This document shows, piece by piece, positions 9,276-20,660 of a stretch of DNA of 64,000 bases. A program made the translations under genes and the position numbers. Origin of the DNA: Amphiduros pacificus (lineage: Eukaryota > Annelida > Polychaeta > Phyllodocida > Hesionidae). Position 1 is the first letter of the stretch, and each line of letters opens with the position of its first letter. Location of the stretch: assembly GCA_949316495.1 (NCBI GenBank), contig OX439005.1:20597704-20661703 (forward strand). The letters are read 5' to 3'. The notes beneath the pieces were generated by a model. That model saw only the letters and a program-made list of their open reading frames with translations, had not been told where the DNA came from and made no database searches.

Positions 9276-11738
9276 AGGTAAGAGAAATGTTTAAGAAGGA
9301 TTTGGTGGATTTCTCTCCTTCCTCATACCCTGCATCTTTAGCATGCCCCTCTGGTTTTCTCTTGTACTTTGTTGATTTCATGTCTGGTCTCTAATATGTC
9401 ACTGTCCAGTGAAGGGTAGGTCTCTGGATTGGTATCACGCTTCTCCTCAAGTTCTAGTAGACGAGTTTCAAGGTTCTTGAGGTAAGTGTCTTGTTTCTAC
9501 TTTGTTGAGATGTATTTGATCTTTCACTCTATCTCAAAGGATGTTTTTTTGTTGAGTTCACAGGTTGAGTTGATAATCTCTTTTATTTCATGAAGAAGAG
9601 AGCTGTTTAGCTTCCAGAAGCTTCTACCCCTTGGGCTGGTGGACAGAGTGAGTGATAATGTAATGATTTAGTGATCTGTGTTGTATCCTCAGTTGATAGA
9701 AGTATGATCTACAAATCCACACAGACCTAGTGGAATCAGGAAGAAATCTAACCCGGTGAACACCTTTTTTGGCTTCAGTTGATGGCAGGGGTACCTTCTT
9801 ATGTTGGGGTGCATCTGCCTCCAGATGTCAACAAAGTCTCTCTCCTCCATCCAGTCTGGGACTTCTTGTGGCCATGTTCTGGACTTCCACCTTTCTTGTC
9901 ATTGTTGAGGATGCAGTAAAAGTCACCTCCAATGACTTGAAAGTCGGAACTGGTAATCTCTACTTTTACCATTATATCACTAAAGAAACTGGGGTCGTCT
10001 TTGTTTCTGTTAGACCCGTAGATGTTTGCAAGAGAAAACCTTTTACCTTGTAGTAGACAGTCAATGATCAGGAAGCGCCCACGTGATGTCTTTAACTTCC
10101 AAATCTATGTTGTTCTTAATGAGTATAACCACTCTTCTTGCTTCACTTGAGCCTTGCGAAAAGTAGATTTTGCCACCCAATTCAGCCTTCCAACTTATTT
10201 CATCTGAAGGAGTACTATGTGTTTCTTGCAACATTATTAATTATAGAAGTGTCAGACAGAGAGTTAAAACAGTGGAATAACTTTCTTCTCTTGCTCTCAG
10301 TTTATTTAACATTTCTGACCTGATTAACAATGACCACACAGGATTCTTGAAGGACCGCTACATTGGTGAGAACATTAATAGACAACTCAGTATTATGGAC
10401 TCCGCTGATGAGGAGAATATACCAGCCATCATTGCCTTATCGACTTTGAGAAGGCGTTTGACTGGAATGGTCTTTCATCTTCATAACACTGGATGCTTTC
10501 AACTTTGGGCCAGTCTTACAACGCTGGGCAGATCTCTTTACAAAAACTCCACTAGTTGTGTGATAAATAAATAATGGATGGTCATCAGAATCATTTAGTC
10601 TTGAACGGAGTGTGCCCCAGGGATGTCCACTCTCACCATACCTATTCATCCTTGCTGCAGAGGTGTTATGGATAGAAGTATTATTAGCCATGACAGAGCT
10701 GAACTATAAAGAGTATATGTTCATAATTGATCTCCAAGGTGACAGCCAGTAACTATGGTATAAATGCCATATCATAGTCAAGGTCAAGGTTATTTATTAC
10801 AAATCTTGGTGTGATGCAGGCATTAAGTTAGTAAGTGACCTAAAGGACAATGATGGGAACATCTTAACACTACAGTGTGTTTAGTGCTATTCCAAAAAAG
10901 TGGCGAATATCTGGTGGTGATGGTACTCATTGTGGTGAAAAACATATAGATGATGTGTGTAATAGGACCAAACCAGGAAAATATGTCTACAACCTACTAT
11001 TGCATGGCCATAAAGTTCCCAAACAAGCTGTAAATGGCAGACAGAACTACCAAACACTGTTGTCGATGTAGAACTGATTGAAAACAGCTTCAAAAAAGTA
11101 TACGTTGCAACTATAAGTTCTGAGATAAGAAGTTTTCTTTACAGATTAATACACAGAATCATGGGCATCAACTCCAAACTCTTCAAATGGAGCAACTAGC
11201 TCCAAAAACTAGCAGTGCCTGTGATCTGTGTGGTGAATGTGAAGAGATATTCAGTCATCTATTCTGTACCTGTAGTAAAAGTCAAACCATTCTGGAGAAG
11301 TGTTAGAGAGTGGATTGGCACAGAGACAGGAACCTCTTTAACCTTGTCAGATAGTGAGATTCTCCTACACCACACAATGTTGAACCTTTGTTTGACCTTT
11401 TCACCACCATTGCCAAAATGCACATATATGCTTACAATTTTCAAAACATTACACCAAACGTCACTGGTCTTACGAAATGGGCAACAGATATACAAAACAT
11501 AGAAAAGTATATTGCTGTGAAAAATGACAAAACACAAATGTACAAGCAAAAATGGTTTATTGACATCAATGACACCGACTCTCTATTATAACATGTCATT
11601 CTTTAGTTAATATTACAATATCTGTAGACAAAGCAATATTCACTCAATACTTATGTTATAGATACCATTATGTGTATGTAAATATATACACTTTCAATTT
11701 GTGGTATTGACTGGAATAAAAAAAAAGAAATAAAATAT
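9276..11738 (+). mobile_element. L1/Tx1-like LINE with inverted 5' half (twin-priming structure)
   Basis: Left part (about 9,276-10,320) encodes, on the minus strand, degenerate pieces of an APE endonuclease (LQETHSTPSDEISWKAE, then MEERDFVDIWRQMHP) followed by a linker ending GEKSTKSFLN. The right part (about 10,323-11,738) encodes on the plus strand the reverse transcriptase: TGFLKDRYIGENI, IDFEKAFDWN, SLERSVPQGCPLSPYLFIL. It continues into an L1/Tx1-type C terminus with a zinc-knuckle-like C-x2-C...HLF..C block near 11,215-11,300. It ends in an A-rich tail at about 11,718. The two halves thus point in opposite directions, the 5' half being the inverted one. Numerous stops and shifts show that it is dead. 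Part of the N-terminal RT is missing at the junction. Confidence 0.85.
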
Positions 11739-12301
11739 TATATGCACGTAAAGATGAACAAGATGCATGTAAAATCTCATCCAATCTGATCTTTACTCGG
11801 ACGCAAATGATATGTTTAAATGTATTATTCTGACATTTACAGAACTTAGGTAAGATGCTTACATATAAAGTCAGTATTGAATATTCATATTAATATTAGG
11901 CAGATATGGATGCTGGAAATACAAAGTGAATATGATAAAGAGTTGGTACTTTACTACAGGTAGGATATAAGGTACTCTTAATTTGGTTCTTTGTGACAAG
12001 AACAAACGTAACAGTTTGGAATTGTGCACATTCTTGATATGATGCATGCCATGAAATATGGTTTGATATAATTGTTCAAACCTTGCATACTACACTATGA
12101 GCGTCTATTTTATAAAGAATGGTGTCTGGCATCTGATTTCAAAAGTTAGGAAGGTCATTGCCTGTGCATTTATTTGGTAGCATATTTATGGTTTGCACCA
12201 TAAATAACAAAAACGTGTTTCTCCAAGTTAGAAACTTTCTCTTTCGCAACATGTGGTGTTTCAAACGTCTGTTATTATATTGTCCATATTCCTCGATTGT
12301 A
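11739..12301. other. 3' flank of the 585-residue gene
   Basis: Noncoding. On the minus strand an AATAAA hexamer lies at 12,169-12,174, about 130 bp past the stop codon of the gene at 12,302-14,059, and is the best poly(A) signal candidate. Nothing else recognised. Confidence 0.45.
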
Positions 12302-14062
12302 TTATGTAGCATCCACCTTTTGCAAACACATCTCTACAAACCTGACCCGCGAGGGAAGTGGAGGTTGAGGCTTACTGGAGGTAGACACCACAGCTGTGGT
12401 AACTACATCTTCCCCAGTCTCGCGATAAGACAACGGAGACACGAAGCTCACGTCGGAGCCATTTTTCAGGATGGACCTTTTCAGTGAAGGTGATGTTGGA
12501 GAAATATGAATGCCCTTTTGGTAAGATATTTCCGTGGATTCACAACTAGGCATTGGGGTCCCATAGGGCGTCGCTGGCATCCCTTCACACCCTAAGGTTA
12601 GAATGTCTGTTTTACTTCGAACCGGAGCCAAGCTTTGTTTATTTTGAGTGCGCAGCGCTCTTAGTTTTGCAGCAAACACTGAACTGTCAGGAAAGTCTTG
12701 GGCTGAGCCATTTAGAACTAATTGCCGGTTGTTCTTGCCCTTGCCCTGAGGATGTTCAAGTGAGTACCCCTGTAGTTTAGGCATAAGTGTCATGACAGGT
12801 CTGGTGTGGGGTTTGTCTGGAAGGAGGCTGGGCCTTCTGACACTAGATATACCACTTCTGCTCCCGGAATTCCCAGCTTGCGTCACCCTTTTCATCAGTG
12901 CTGGTTGGAAGTTAGGAGGCGTGGAAATAGGATCGAGAACATTTGCATTCTTGTGTGTAAAATCATCCTCCACTGTACCAGACAGACCTTTTTGATCAGT
13001 TTCTTTTCCACCTGTATCGGGTCTGATAACCTTTTTGACAATCAAAGCCTTGAGAATACCATCTGATGGAGACGCCTTCAATACACGTGCAGACCTTTTG
13101 GTTTCTCTGATCACATCACTATCCTTCCCCAACCTTTCTACATCGGCAGAAAGCATCAACTTTGCCCTGTACATTTGATTCTGATGCGGCAGTGTCTCAT
13201 AGTTATCTATAGACGACGGCAAGCTTCTTGGTATATCACTTTTTTGCTTTTGAATATTATTTCCTAGCACCTCCAGTGTCTCCTCCTGACTGGTGGCATT
13301 TGCCTCTGTAAGGGCTGGCTTGCTTTCTGTTTCTTTACTTTCCCATTCATTAAATCGCACTCCACTTTGTCTTTGCTTCTTTTGTCTCAGGTGGATAACT
13401 TGCAACTCCGACGGTTTAAAATAACTTGGAATAATCGGTCTGGATTTGTCTAAATTGCCTTCTAGTGTCTCTTTAAACGTTTTTACCTCGACTGGCTTAT
13501 CACTCAATGGATGATCCTGATCGCTTATTACTGGGTTTAAATTCATTTCCAAGTCATTATGGGGTGATTGCTGCTTCACTTTTGGTGTTTGTACTTTGTG
13601 GTGTTCTTCTCTTTGTTCGGTTGCCTTGATCTGGATCTGGTGCAGGAGCTGTAGGTGTGTTTGTGGCCTGGAGGGAGATAGCCCCCTCCCGGGAGTAGGA
13701 GGTGGCATGTGAAGCAACTGGTGATACAGCTGCTGGGATTTCTGCTGCAGCTGGACAGGCATCTGCGGTTGTAATTGGTGCTGGATGTAGATCTGACTAA
13801 AACTTAGTCCAGGTTTTGGTTCTTTCTCCAGTAAATATCTTGCTGGATTGACTCTGGCATCAGTGCTTGGTTGCCTGGCGGTTTTGCTACCCATGTTTTC
13901 ATAGCCAGCACCTTGGTCCATCTTGGTGGCCTCCCGAGATGTGCAGGGGGCGCTCCTACTACTGTCATGCCCGGATGTTTGTCTCTCTGGAAACTTCACC
14001 CGGAAGGCCTTCACCTTGACCACTGTGGGTCTGCGATGAATAGTGGGCTGACCTGACATCTT
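12302..14062 (-). CDS. Uncharacterised disordered protein with PP1-docking-like motifs
   Basis: A 585-residue frame (start codon 14,059) in one exon. Just upstream is a good splice acceptor, TTTCTGTCTTTTTTCCAG, joined to AAG-ATG at 14,062, so a 5' exon or 5'-UTR intron is expected further right. The protein is polar, rich in Gln, Pro, Ser and Lys, has no signal peptide, membrane segment or known fold, and has a Gln-rich stretch at about 93-145. Short motifs resemble protein phosphatase 1 docking sites: RVKF (20-23), GILK (334-337), SILK (529-532) and RVRF (571-574). SILK upstream of RVxF is the usual order in PP1 regulators. These motifs are short and could be chance. Codon use and length argue strongly that the frame is real. 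Its function is unknown. Confidence 0.8.
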   Translation of the reverse strand, partial: KMSGQPTIHRRPTVVKVKAFRVKFPERQTSGHDSSRSAPCTSREATKMDQGAGYENMGSKTARQPSTDARVNPARYLLEKEPKPGLSFSQIYIQHQLQPQMPVQLQQKSQQLYHQLLHMPPPTPGRGLSPSRPQTHLQLLHQIQIKATEQREEHHKVQTPKVKQQSPHNDLEMNLNPVISDQDHPLSDKPVEVKTFKETLEGNLDKSRPIIPSYFKPSELQVIHLRQKKQRQSGVRFNEWESKETESKPALTEANATSQEETLEVLGNNIQKQKSDIPRSLPSSIDNYETLPHQNQMYRAKLMLSADVERLGKDSDVIRETKRSARVLKASPSDGILKALIVKKVIRPDTGGKETDQKGLSGTVEDDFTHKNANVLDPISTPPNFQPALMKRVTQAGNSGSRSGISSVRRPSLLPDKPHTRPVMTLMPKLQGYSLEHPQGKGKNNRQLVLNGSAQDFPDSSVFAAKLRALRTQNKQSLAPVRSKTDILTLGCEGMPATPYGTPMPSCESTEISYQKGIHISPTSPSLKRSILKNGSDVSFVSPLSYRETGEDVVTTAVVSTSSKPQPPLPSRVRFVEMCLQKVDAT

Positions 14063-15481
14063 CTGGAAAAAAGACAGAAATTAACTTGAAGTCAGCCCAT
14101 TCACATGTCTATGTTATATGGCCTATTGGTTTCATTGTATTCTTTTTAAAAGTACATTTCTTTGTTAATCATGATAAAGGCATGATTAACATTTGGATTA
14201 ACTGTGATTATAATCCATAAAAAGACAGTGCCTGGTCTATTTGGTTAATAGGAGGCCAACACTAGCGGGCAAGCGATCATATGAAGAAAAGGCCTAAGTA
14301 AACCCTCGGCCTTTTTAAACATGTTAAAGAGTCATTAATATTTTCAAAGACTTGAGTATACAGGTAAATATCTCAATCCATTTGTAAATAATGCATTTAT
14401 CAAGCTTAAGCATAGGCCAGCAGACAGCCTTTTGATAGCAAATTAAATGCACTTATCGTCACCCTGCAGATTGTGTATGCTGAGAAGTAAATATTAAACG
14501 GTGATTGAAATTGCTGTTATCCTCACATTCAAATTATATATTCTAATCACAATTCATAACACTTTACAAATATTACCGAAATAACTAATAAAGGTTACAC
14601 CACGTTCACTTTAAAATAAAATAATTTTTTATACAAGAAAACATTAAAATGATTAAAGTTTCTCAAGTAGTAGAGATTAGTATACACAAGATTTATGATA
14701 TTCACTTTTTTTTAATATTGTAAACAAATACGGTTGAAGTAGAACCACACAAATCTTTAAACAATAAAAATTGATAAGCAAGCTAGATCATTATGTGTTT
14801 TACTAGTATATACATATAAATACAAATACCATTTGCAGTGCCCTTGGAATCGTGTGTTATGTCTGAAGTGTATATCCATACCCAGGCAAATCAACATATG
14901 CACCCTACTTGTTTGACAAATAATAACATGGTGAAGTGCAAATACTTTTCAGGTAGTTTTCAATTTCCAGCAAACAAAGACGATTATGAAGATTATCCAA
15001 CATCCAATAGCGTGAGAACTTGCGCTGTGATCAGGTTTGTGCACTGTATCAACTCCTGAGTGGTCAACCTTATCAAATACCTTGTCAACAAGTTTAATCT
15101 TATGAGACGTATTGTGGCAATTCCTTGGTGTTATTCTGCATGAGATAATGGTTTGGGGAATTGTTTGATAGAATTGAAATACCTAACTCAAGCCCAGGAT
15201 GTTAGGGCCAACACGATAATGGAACCTGCTCTTAAATCAAACGTGTAAGAGGATAAAATGCTAATACATATTATGGAAATTTTGTAGCATGGGCGGTAAG
15301 GATTCCCAAAACTTGACATGTATTCATGTATATAAAAGAGGTATTTTATGAGAACCTTAAGATGTTATTTGATTAAAGCACTGTCAATAGATTCTCATCG
15401 ATGAGATAAGTGAAATTACGCATTTGTTAAATGGAAATCCATTGATCCATTGACAAAGTAAATATTGAAACCTTAAAGAAA
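14063..15481. other. Probable 5' intron or upstream region of the 585-residue gene
   Basis: AT-rich and noncoding as far as I can see. The splice acceptor at 14,063-14,064 implies that an upstream exon lies somewhere to the right, but none could be identified from sequence alone. Confidence 0.4.
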
Positions 15482-15484
15482 TTG

Positions 15485-15582
<98 letters not shown>

Positions 15583-15616
15583 CATATATATTGGTGGCTA
15601 TATATATATAGAGGTA
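15482..15616. repeat. (AT)n microsatellite
   Basis: Almost pure TA dinucleotides from about 15,489 to 15,572, decaying into ATATAC units up to 15,615. Confidence 0.97.
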
Positions 15617-17734
15617 TATGATACCGATAAGGATTTATTTTTGCTAATAGAAATTTTGTTATCCTAGCCTTATCTGGTTATCTTTGAATCATACATATAT
15701 CTACATATCTAATTCGGTCAGTGACTTTTGGTACAGAATCTGTACATAAATCCTGAAGGTGATCGTTTGGAAAGAAGACAATCAGAGGTGTTTAGTAACC
15801 AAAAAAGAAAAGAAGCTAAACTATGCGATAGAGGGTTTCCTTGAAACCATCACAGGAGCTGAGTGTGCAACCAATTTCAACTCCTGAAATAGTTGGCCTT
15901 CATACACGTTTACAGATAAAGACATTATACATTTCTATTTCATTATGTCCTGAGATTACTGACGCTTCACATTTTGCTTTGTAAATTATTTTTGTAGCTG
16001 GCCTTTATTTCACAAAGCATAATTCAACAGTCTGAAACTCTGAGTATAGGGAATTTAAGAGATTCACAAGAAATATGAATCCATCACTTTCAAATTATGA
16101 AGATATCTCTTCTGCTTTACCTATTGACGGTGAATGAACCAGGTGAATAGGACTTTAAGTCTTTATATTTAAGTCTAAATATTATTTGAGTGCAGTCTTC
16201 TTGCAAAATGCAAGACATGACTGATCACAATGCCAGGCGAAAATGATGATACTTAAAAAAAAATTAAATGGACATCCCCACAAATGTATGTAAAGTGATT
16301 AAACAATTATATCGGTTTTGGTTGTCCAGAGCAACAATGTCTATTTTCTCAACAATGTCTATTGTCTCATTAAATGCTTCTTCTGTGAATTGGTTACCAC
16401 ACAGTATTAAATATCAAACAATCCTAATTTTTTCATGTTGGATCCGTCCATTAAGAATAGCTTTCTGGAAGCCATTTTTGGAATAAATCTAACATTCACA
16501 GTATTCTACAATTCTAATTAAGATTTTTATTTCCAGCGATTGTAAAGTTTTTTTTGTTCGATTGAGGGGTTTGGATGTTAATTGTACATTGAATGGACAA
16601 TCGTTCTTGTAGACATTATTTTATCGCAGAATCGAAGCGGGTATTCTACCAGCTGGTCATTTAATATTGAGTTCATTTAAAATATTCAAGGAAACACAGT
16701 GTATGTACAAGAGAGTGTACATTTCAAATCATAATTAATCCATTTCCGGGCATATAATTATGTTCAACATATTCTTAATCTAATATTGAAGTAGCTTTAA
16801 ATTTTAAAAACTTGTGAGACATGTTACTATCTATAATAACAAATTTGAGACTTACACTTGAGCATATCCAGCCATCACAGTCCGTTCTATCATTTCAAAC
16901 CTGGCGACACTGCTTTGGGTCAATACCAATGTTGCCGATTGAATGGTCAATTAATGTAAAGGTGTGCGCCTTTCACGGAGACCCATATATAAATAAATGT
17001 GGTTTCAGTCGGCAATTGTATTGCCCTCCAGATATGTATATTGGCGCACATGATCAAAGTTAACTTTACTGAACAGCTATATCAAACTTTTATCAAACTT
17101 TTATAGATATCAGAACAAATGTTGTTCCGTAAATGTTTGTGAGAAAGAGCTTTTTTCAACTCCAATTTACATAAGTTTAAAAAAGGGTTCCATGCGAAAA
17201 AGACAAAATAAAAATTCTTTCAAATATTTGAGAGATCCTTAGATTTGATAATGAAATTACACATTAATTTTAGGCTCCTTTTATTACCTTAAATAGAGAT
17301 TAATACCTAAAGGATTGACCTTGAAATTACCTTGCCATAGAACAGATCTTTTTCAGCATTTCAAAAGATATCTTCTCCAAAGTAATTATGATATAAAAGA
17401 AATATAGAAGGGTATCAAATAAAAATTGTGGTATTTTAGCCATAATGAACAATGATATAAAAAACTAAACTAAGTCTTTCTTATCTTTTACCATTTTTAC
17501 ACAAATCATTGGTTGCTATGGTTACCAAAAGAGAGACAGAAATGTGATTTATTCAGAAGAAGGTGTATCCGCATGAAACCTATCAAGATACCAAAATTAA
17601 ATCAGCTGTATGAATTCTCTACATATAAGTATATGGTCTATTTCTTTAGATATGTGAAAAAAATGATTGGTTGCCACGGCAACAGCTGTAGCTCAGCAGC
17701 AATACCACCATTTTTTATACACCGCCCAGATTCT
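15617..17734. other. Noncoding, two X-box-like sites
   Basis: No gene recognised. Two RFX-type X-box motifs lie 158 bp apart: GTTGCTATGGTTAC at 17,512-17,525 and the perfect palindrome GTTGCCACGGCAAC at 17,670-17,683. They would lie upstream of the minus-strand gene at 12.3-14.06 kb if its promoter is this far out, which is unproven. Confidence 0.35.
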
Positions 17735-20660
17735 CAAAGCTCCATGTCTGACCTACAAAAAGTTTGTTCAAAGCGCTGTGTTCAGAACATGTTTTCTGAA
17801 CAAATGAGTTTTCAGTCTACTCTTAAAGGAGATGACTGAAGTACTAGTCCTAATGTCACTAGGTAGGGAATTCCAGAGTCTTGGGCTAATGGAAGAAAAA
17901 GCCTTATCGCCCACTGTCTTCAGATGGGTCTTCAGAAAAGATAGGTAAGTACCATCATTAGATCTCAGACACCGATCTCCCTGTTTGACTAGGAGTAGAT
18001 CATGCAAGTAAGGCAGTGCCTTATCGTTTACCGTTTTTTTCCTGATATATGATTAAATTTCCTGATCTTTCCTACCACACAGGCTGCAGAGGTCTTTAAA
18101 TATATATTGCAGCTTCTTAACATCTGATCTTGAAAGACCAGCAAGTAGGCCATTTCCATAATCCAGGGTAGATGTAACAAAAGCATTGAGTTAATGTTAC
18201 AGCTGTCTTCTTGTCGAGACAATGCCGAATAGCAGCCAAATTTCTGGCACATTTTCTTAATTTGTGCTTCCATGTCCATTTTGGAGTCAAGAATGATACC
18301 AATGTCAACAACTGACTCACAAGGTGTGATGTCAGTGTCACCTACCTTGACAGCATTTGAGATATTGTTAACAGCAGTACCATACCTGTCAGTACAGATG
18401 AGCATCTCAGTTTTACCTTCATATATTTTCATCTTATTTGAGATCAAGAATGTTCTGACCTGACTGACACATTCTTCTAATTTGTGTCTACTGATGTCTA
18501 CCTGTTGACTGGAGGTTTGATCAACAGGGATGTAGATCTGGGTATCATCTGCATAAATATGGTAATTGAGGCCGTATTTAGCCAGGATATCAACCAGTGG
18601 GGACATGAAGATGGTAATAAGTGTTGGAATCAGGACCGATCCTTGTGGGACCCCATACTTCATGGGTTAAAGAGATGACCTATGGCGCCCTACCTTGACA
18701 TATTGTTTCCTGTCACACAGGTATGACCGGATCCAGGCAAGAGCATGACCTATGACATTGCATCTTGCTTCCAATCTGCCAAATTGTATTTGATGGTCGA
18801 TGGTATCAAAGGCTGCAGAGAGGTCGAGCAATAATGGGATTACTGACCTTTTTTGTCAGGATATCATTCTGCACCCTTAGTAAGGTTGTTTCAGTGCTAT
18901 GATATTACTTGTAGGCTGATTGGAATTTGCCAGTAAGGTCATTGCTTTCCAAGTTAAGGATCAACTGGTCGGCAACTACCCTCTCGGTGAGTTTAGAAAT
19001 ATAGGTTAGATTTGATCAACTCATTGTAATTCTTCTCAATGAGTTCTAGACCTGATTTCTTCAAGAGAGAGGCACAATGATAGTGATTTTCATGTTTGTT
19101 TTCAGATACTGCTGAATGAGTCAGTCATTTGTTTATGATGGCAGTAATGATAGGTAAGAGGTCATCTATGAAGTAAAGTAGTAGCCAGGTAGGGATGGGG
19201 TCAAGCTCACATGACTTGTTATATAATTCTTTCTCAATGTGAAGTCCTGTTTTATTCATTTTTTCTCAAGCCTTCTCTTGAGAGACCTCTGATGCTTAAT
19301 TTGGTCATCCACCCAAGGCACTGGTTTATGTTGGGGCACCTTAGTATTCTGAAGGGGAGCATGTTTATCCATCAGGGATGTTATCTTCTTATCATAGAAA
19401 TCTACCATATCATGTAGGGATGGATGTTCCCATCTGGAAGTTTTGCATTTGATGGATTTAATATCATCCCTAAGGGATTGAAGGTTCATGCCCCTACAAT
19501 TCCTGTAACTGATGGATGTTTTAGGGGGTTTAGAAGGTATGATATCAAGACATAGTCTTATCATTTTATGATCAGATATGCATTTATCAACTAGGTGGCT
19601 TTTGAGAACCTTATTCCCTTTGAAAGTAATAATTAGATCAAGGGTATTTCCTAACCTGGTTCATTGATCCATTGATTCATGTCAAAGGCTGATAGGATGT
19701 CATTAAACTTTATGATATTAGCTTTAGTAGGTTTGTTGACAAGAAAGTTGTAGTCACCAAGGTGACGTCATGACTAAAAGAGCCACAGTGGGAAACAAGA
19801 GTCAATTCAACATAGAACTCAGAGTAGGTATATCTATTCATACCAGATGGTTCTGGTCTGTAGATAACAACAAAAGTTAGTTTTGTACCTTTGATTAGTA
19901 TGGAGCTCCATTGTATTAACAGTAGGTGGATCCAACCTATTGGTTGTAAAGGGTTGTTCAACCCAGTGTGCCGTGGCGCAGTTGGTTAGAGCGCCAGCTT
20001 ATTAGCACCAGTTCCTCTGTGGTGATCCAAAGGTCGTGGGTTCGAACCCCGGCCGTGCCGGGATTGAACTCATGATACAATTTCCTACATGAGCTGAGGC
20101 CCGTGCCTAAGGGGTTAACCCGTTGTCCTTGTAAATCTGTGACCGGGTGAGTTGTCATGTCAAGGACCTGCGACATGACAATTCAGTGAGGCAGCACTAT
20201 ATCTGCTACAAGTAGGTCTCATCACGAAATGACTGAAATAATGTTGAAAGTGATGTAAAACCCCAAACAAACAAACAAACAATCAACCCAGTGTAGAAGG
20301 CCCAGCCCTCTGCCGGAGCATCCAGTCCAGGGGAATGAGTGAAATTTGAGGAAACCCTCCTCAATCTCACAAATGACCCTCTCATCACCGGATTCATGCA
20401 ACCATGTTTCAGTCATGAATAGAGCATGGAGATTATTTTCAAAGAAATAGTCGTTCACGCCTAAGACCTTGCAAGAGATGCTTTGGACATTGAAAAAGCC
20501 AATTAAGATGTGGTTGCTAGGTTTGTTTTGTGATGAATGCTTATAATCATTGTATGCAGTGCCACCTATGTGCTTTGCAATTATTTACATTCCTACCACT
20601 AACACGGGCTCGATTAGCTTGGACTGGCTCAGGTGTATTGTATACAGCGCCATCTATTTT
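17735..20660 (-). mobile_element. 5'-truncated, degenerate copy of the 48-54 kb LINE family
   Basis: Reading the minus strand from right to left gives, in order, the same ORF2 landmarks as the intact LINE. These are NDYFFENNLHALFMTETWLH (endonuclease start, about 20,455), FVVIYRPEPSGMNRYTYSEF, SKPPKTSISYRNCRG, YGVPQGSVLIPTL, YHIYADDTQIYI, SNKMKIYEGKTEMLI and RLWNSLPSDIRTS near 17,860. Similarity to the intact copy is high enough to call it the same family. Several stops and frame changes make it nonfunctional, and the 5' part of ORF2 and all of ORF1 are missing. A SINE is inserted at 19,970-20,282. The (ATT)n tail is not preserved. Confidence 0.92.
19970..20282 (+). mobile_element. tRNA-derived SINE inserted in the LINE relic
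   Basis: A 313-bp element flanked by a perfect 12-bp duplication, TCAACCCAGTGT, at 19,958-19,969 and 20,283-20,294. The head is tRNA-like with an A box (GTGGCGCAGTTGGTTAGAG) and a perfect B box (GGTTCGAACCC). The body contains TGACATGTCAAGGACC-like and GTTGAAAGTGATGTAAAACC segments, and the tail is (CAAA)n. The same family recurs at 28.07-28.17, 28.29-28.54 and 58.04-58.34 kb. The body resembles conserved central domains known from mollusc SINEs, but I cannot assign the named domain without alignment. The clean duplication and well-kept promoter boxes suggest a fairly recent insertion. Confidence 0.93.

Noticed and set aside
19970-20055. Functional tRNA gene at the SINE head
   Set aside because: It has A and B boxes but contains an extra stretch between them, is followed by a SINE body and tail, and is flanked by a target duplication.
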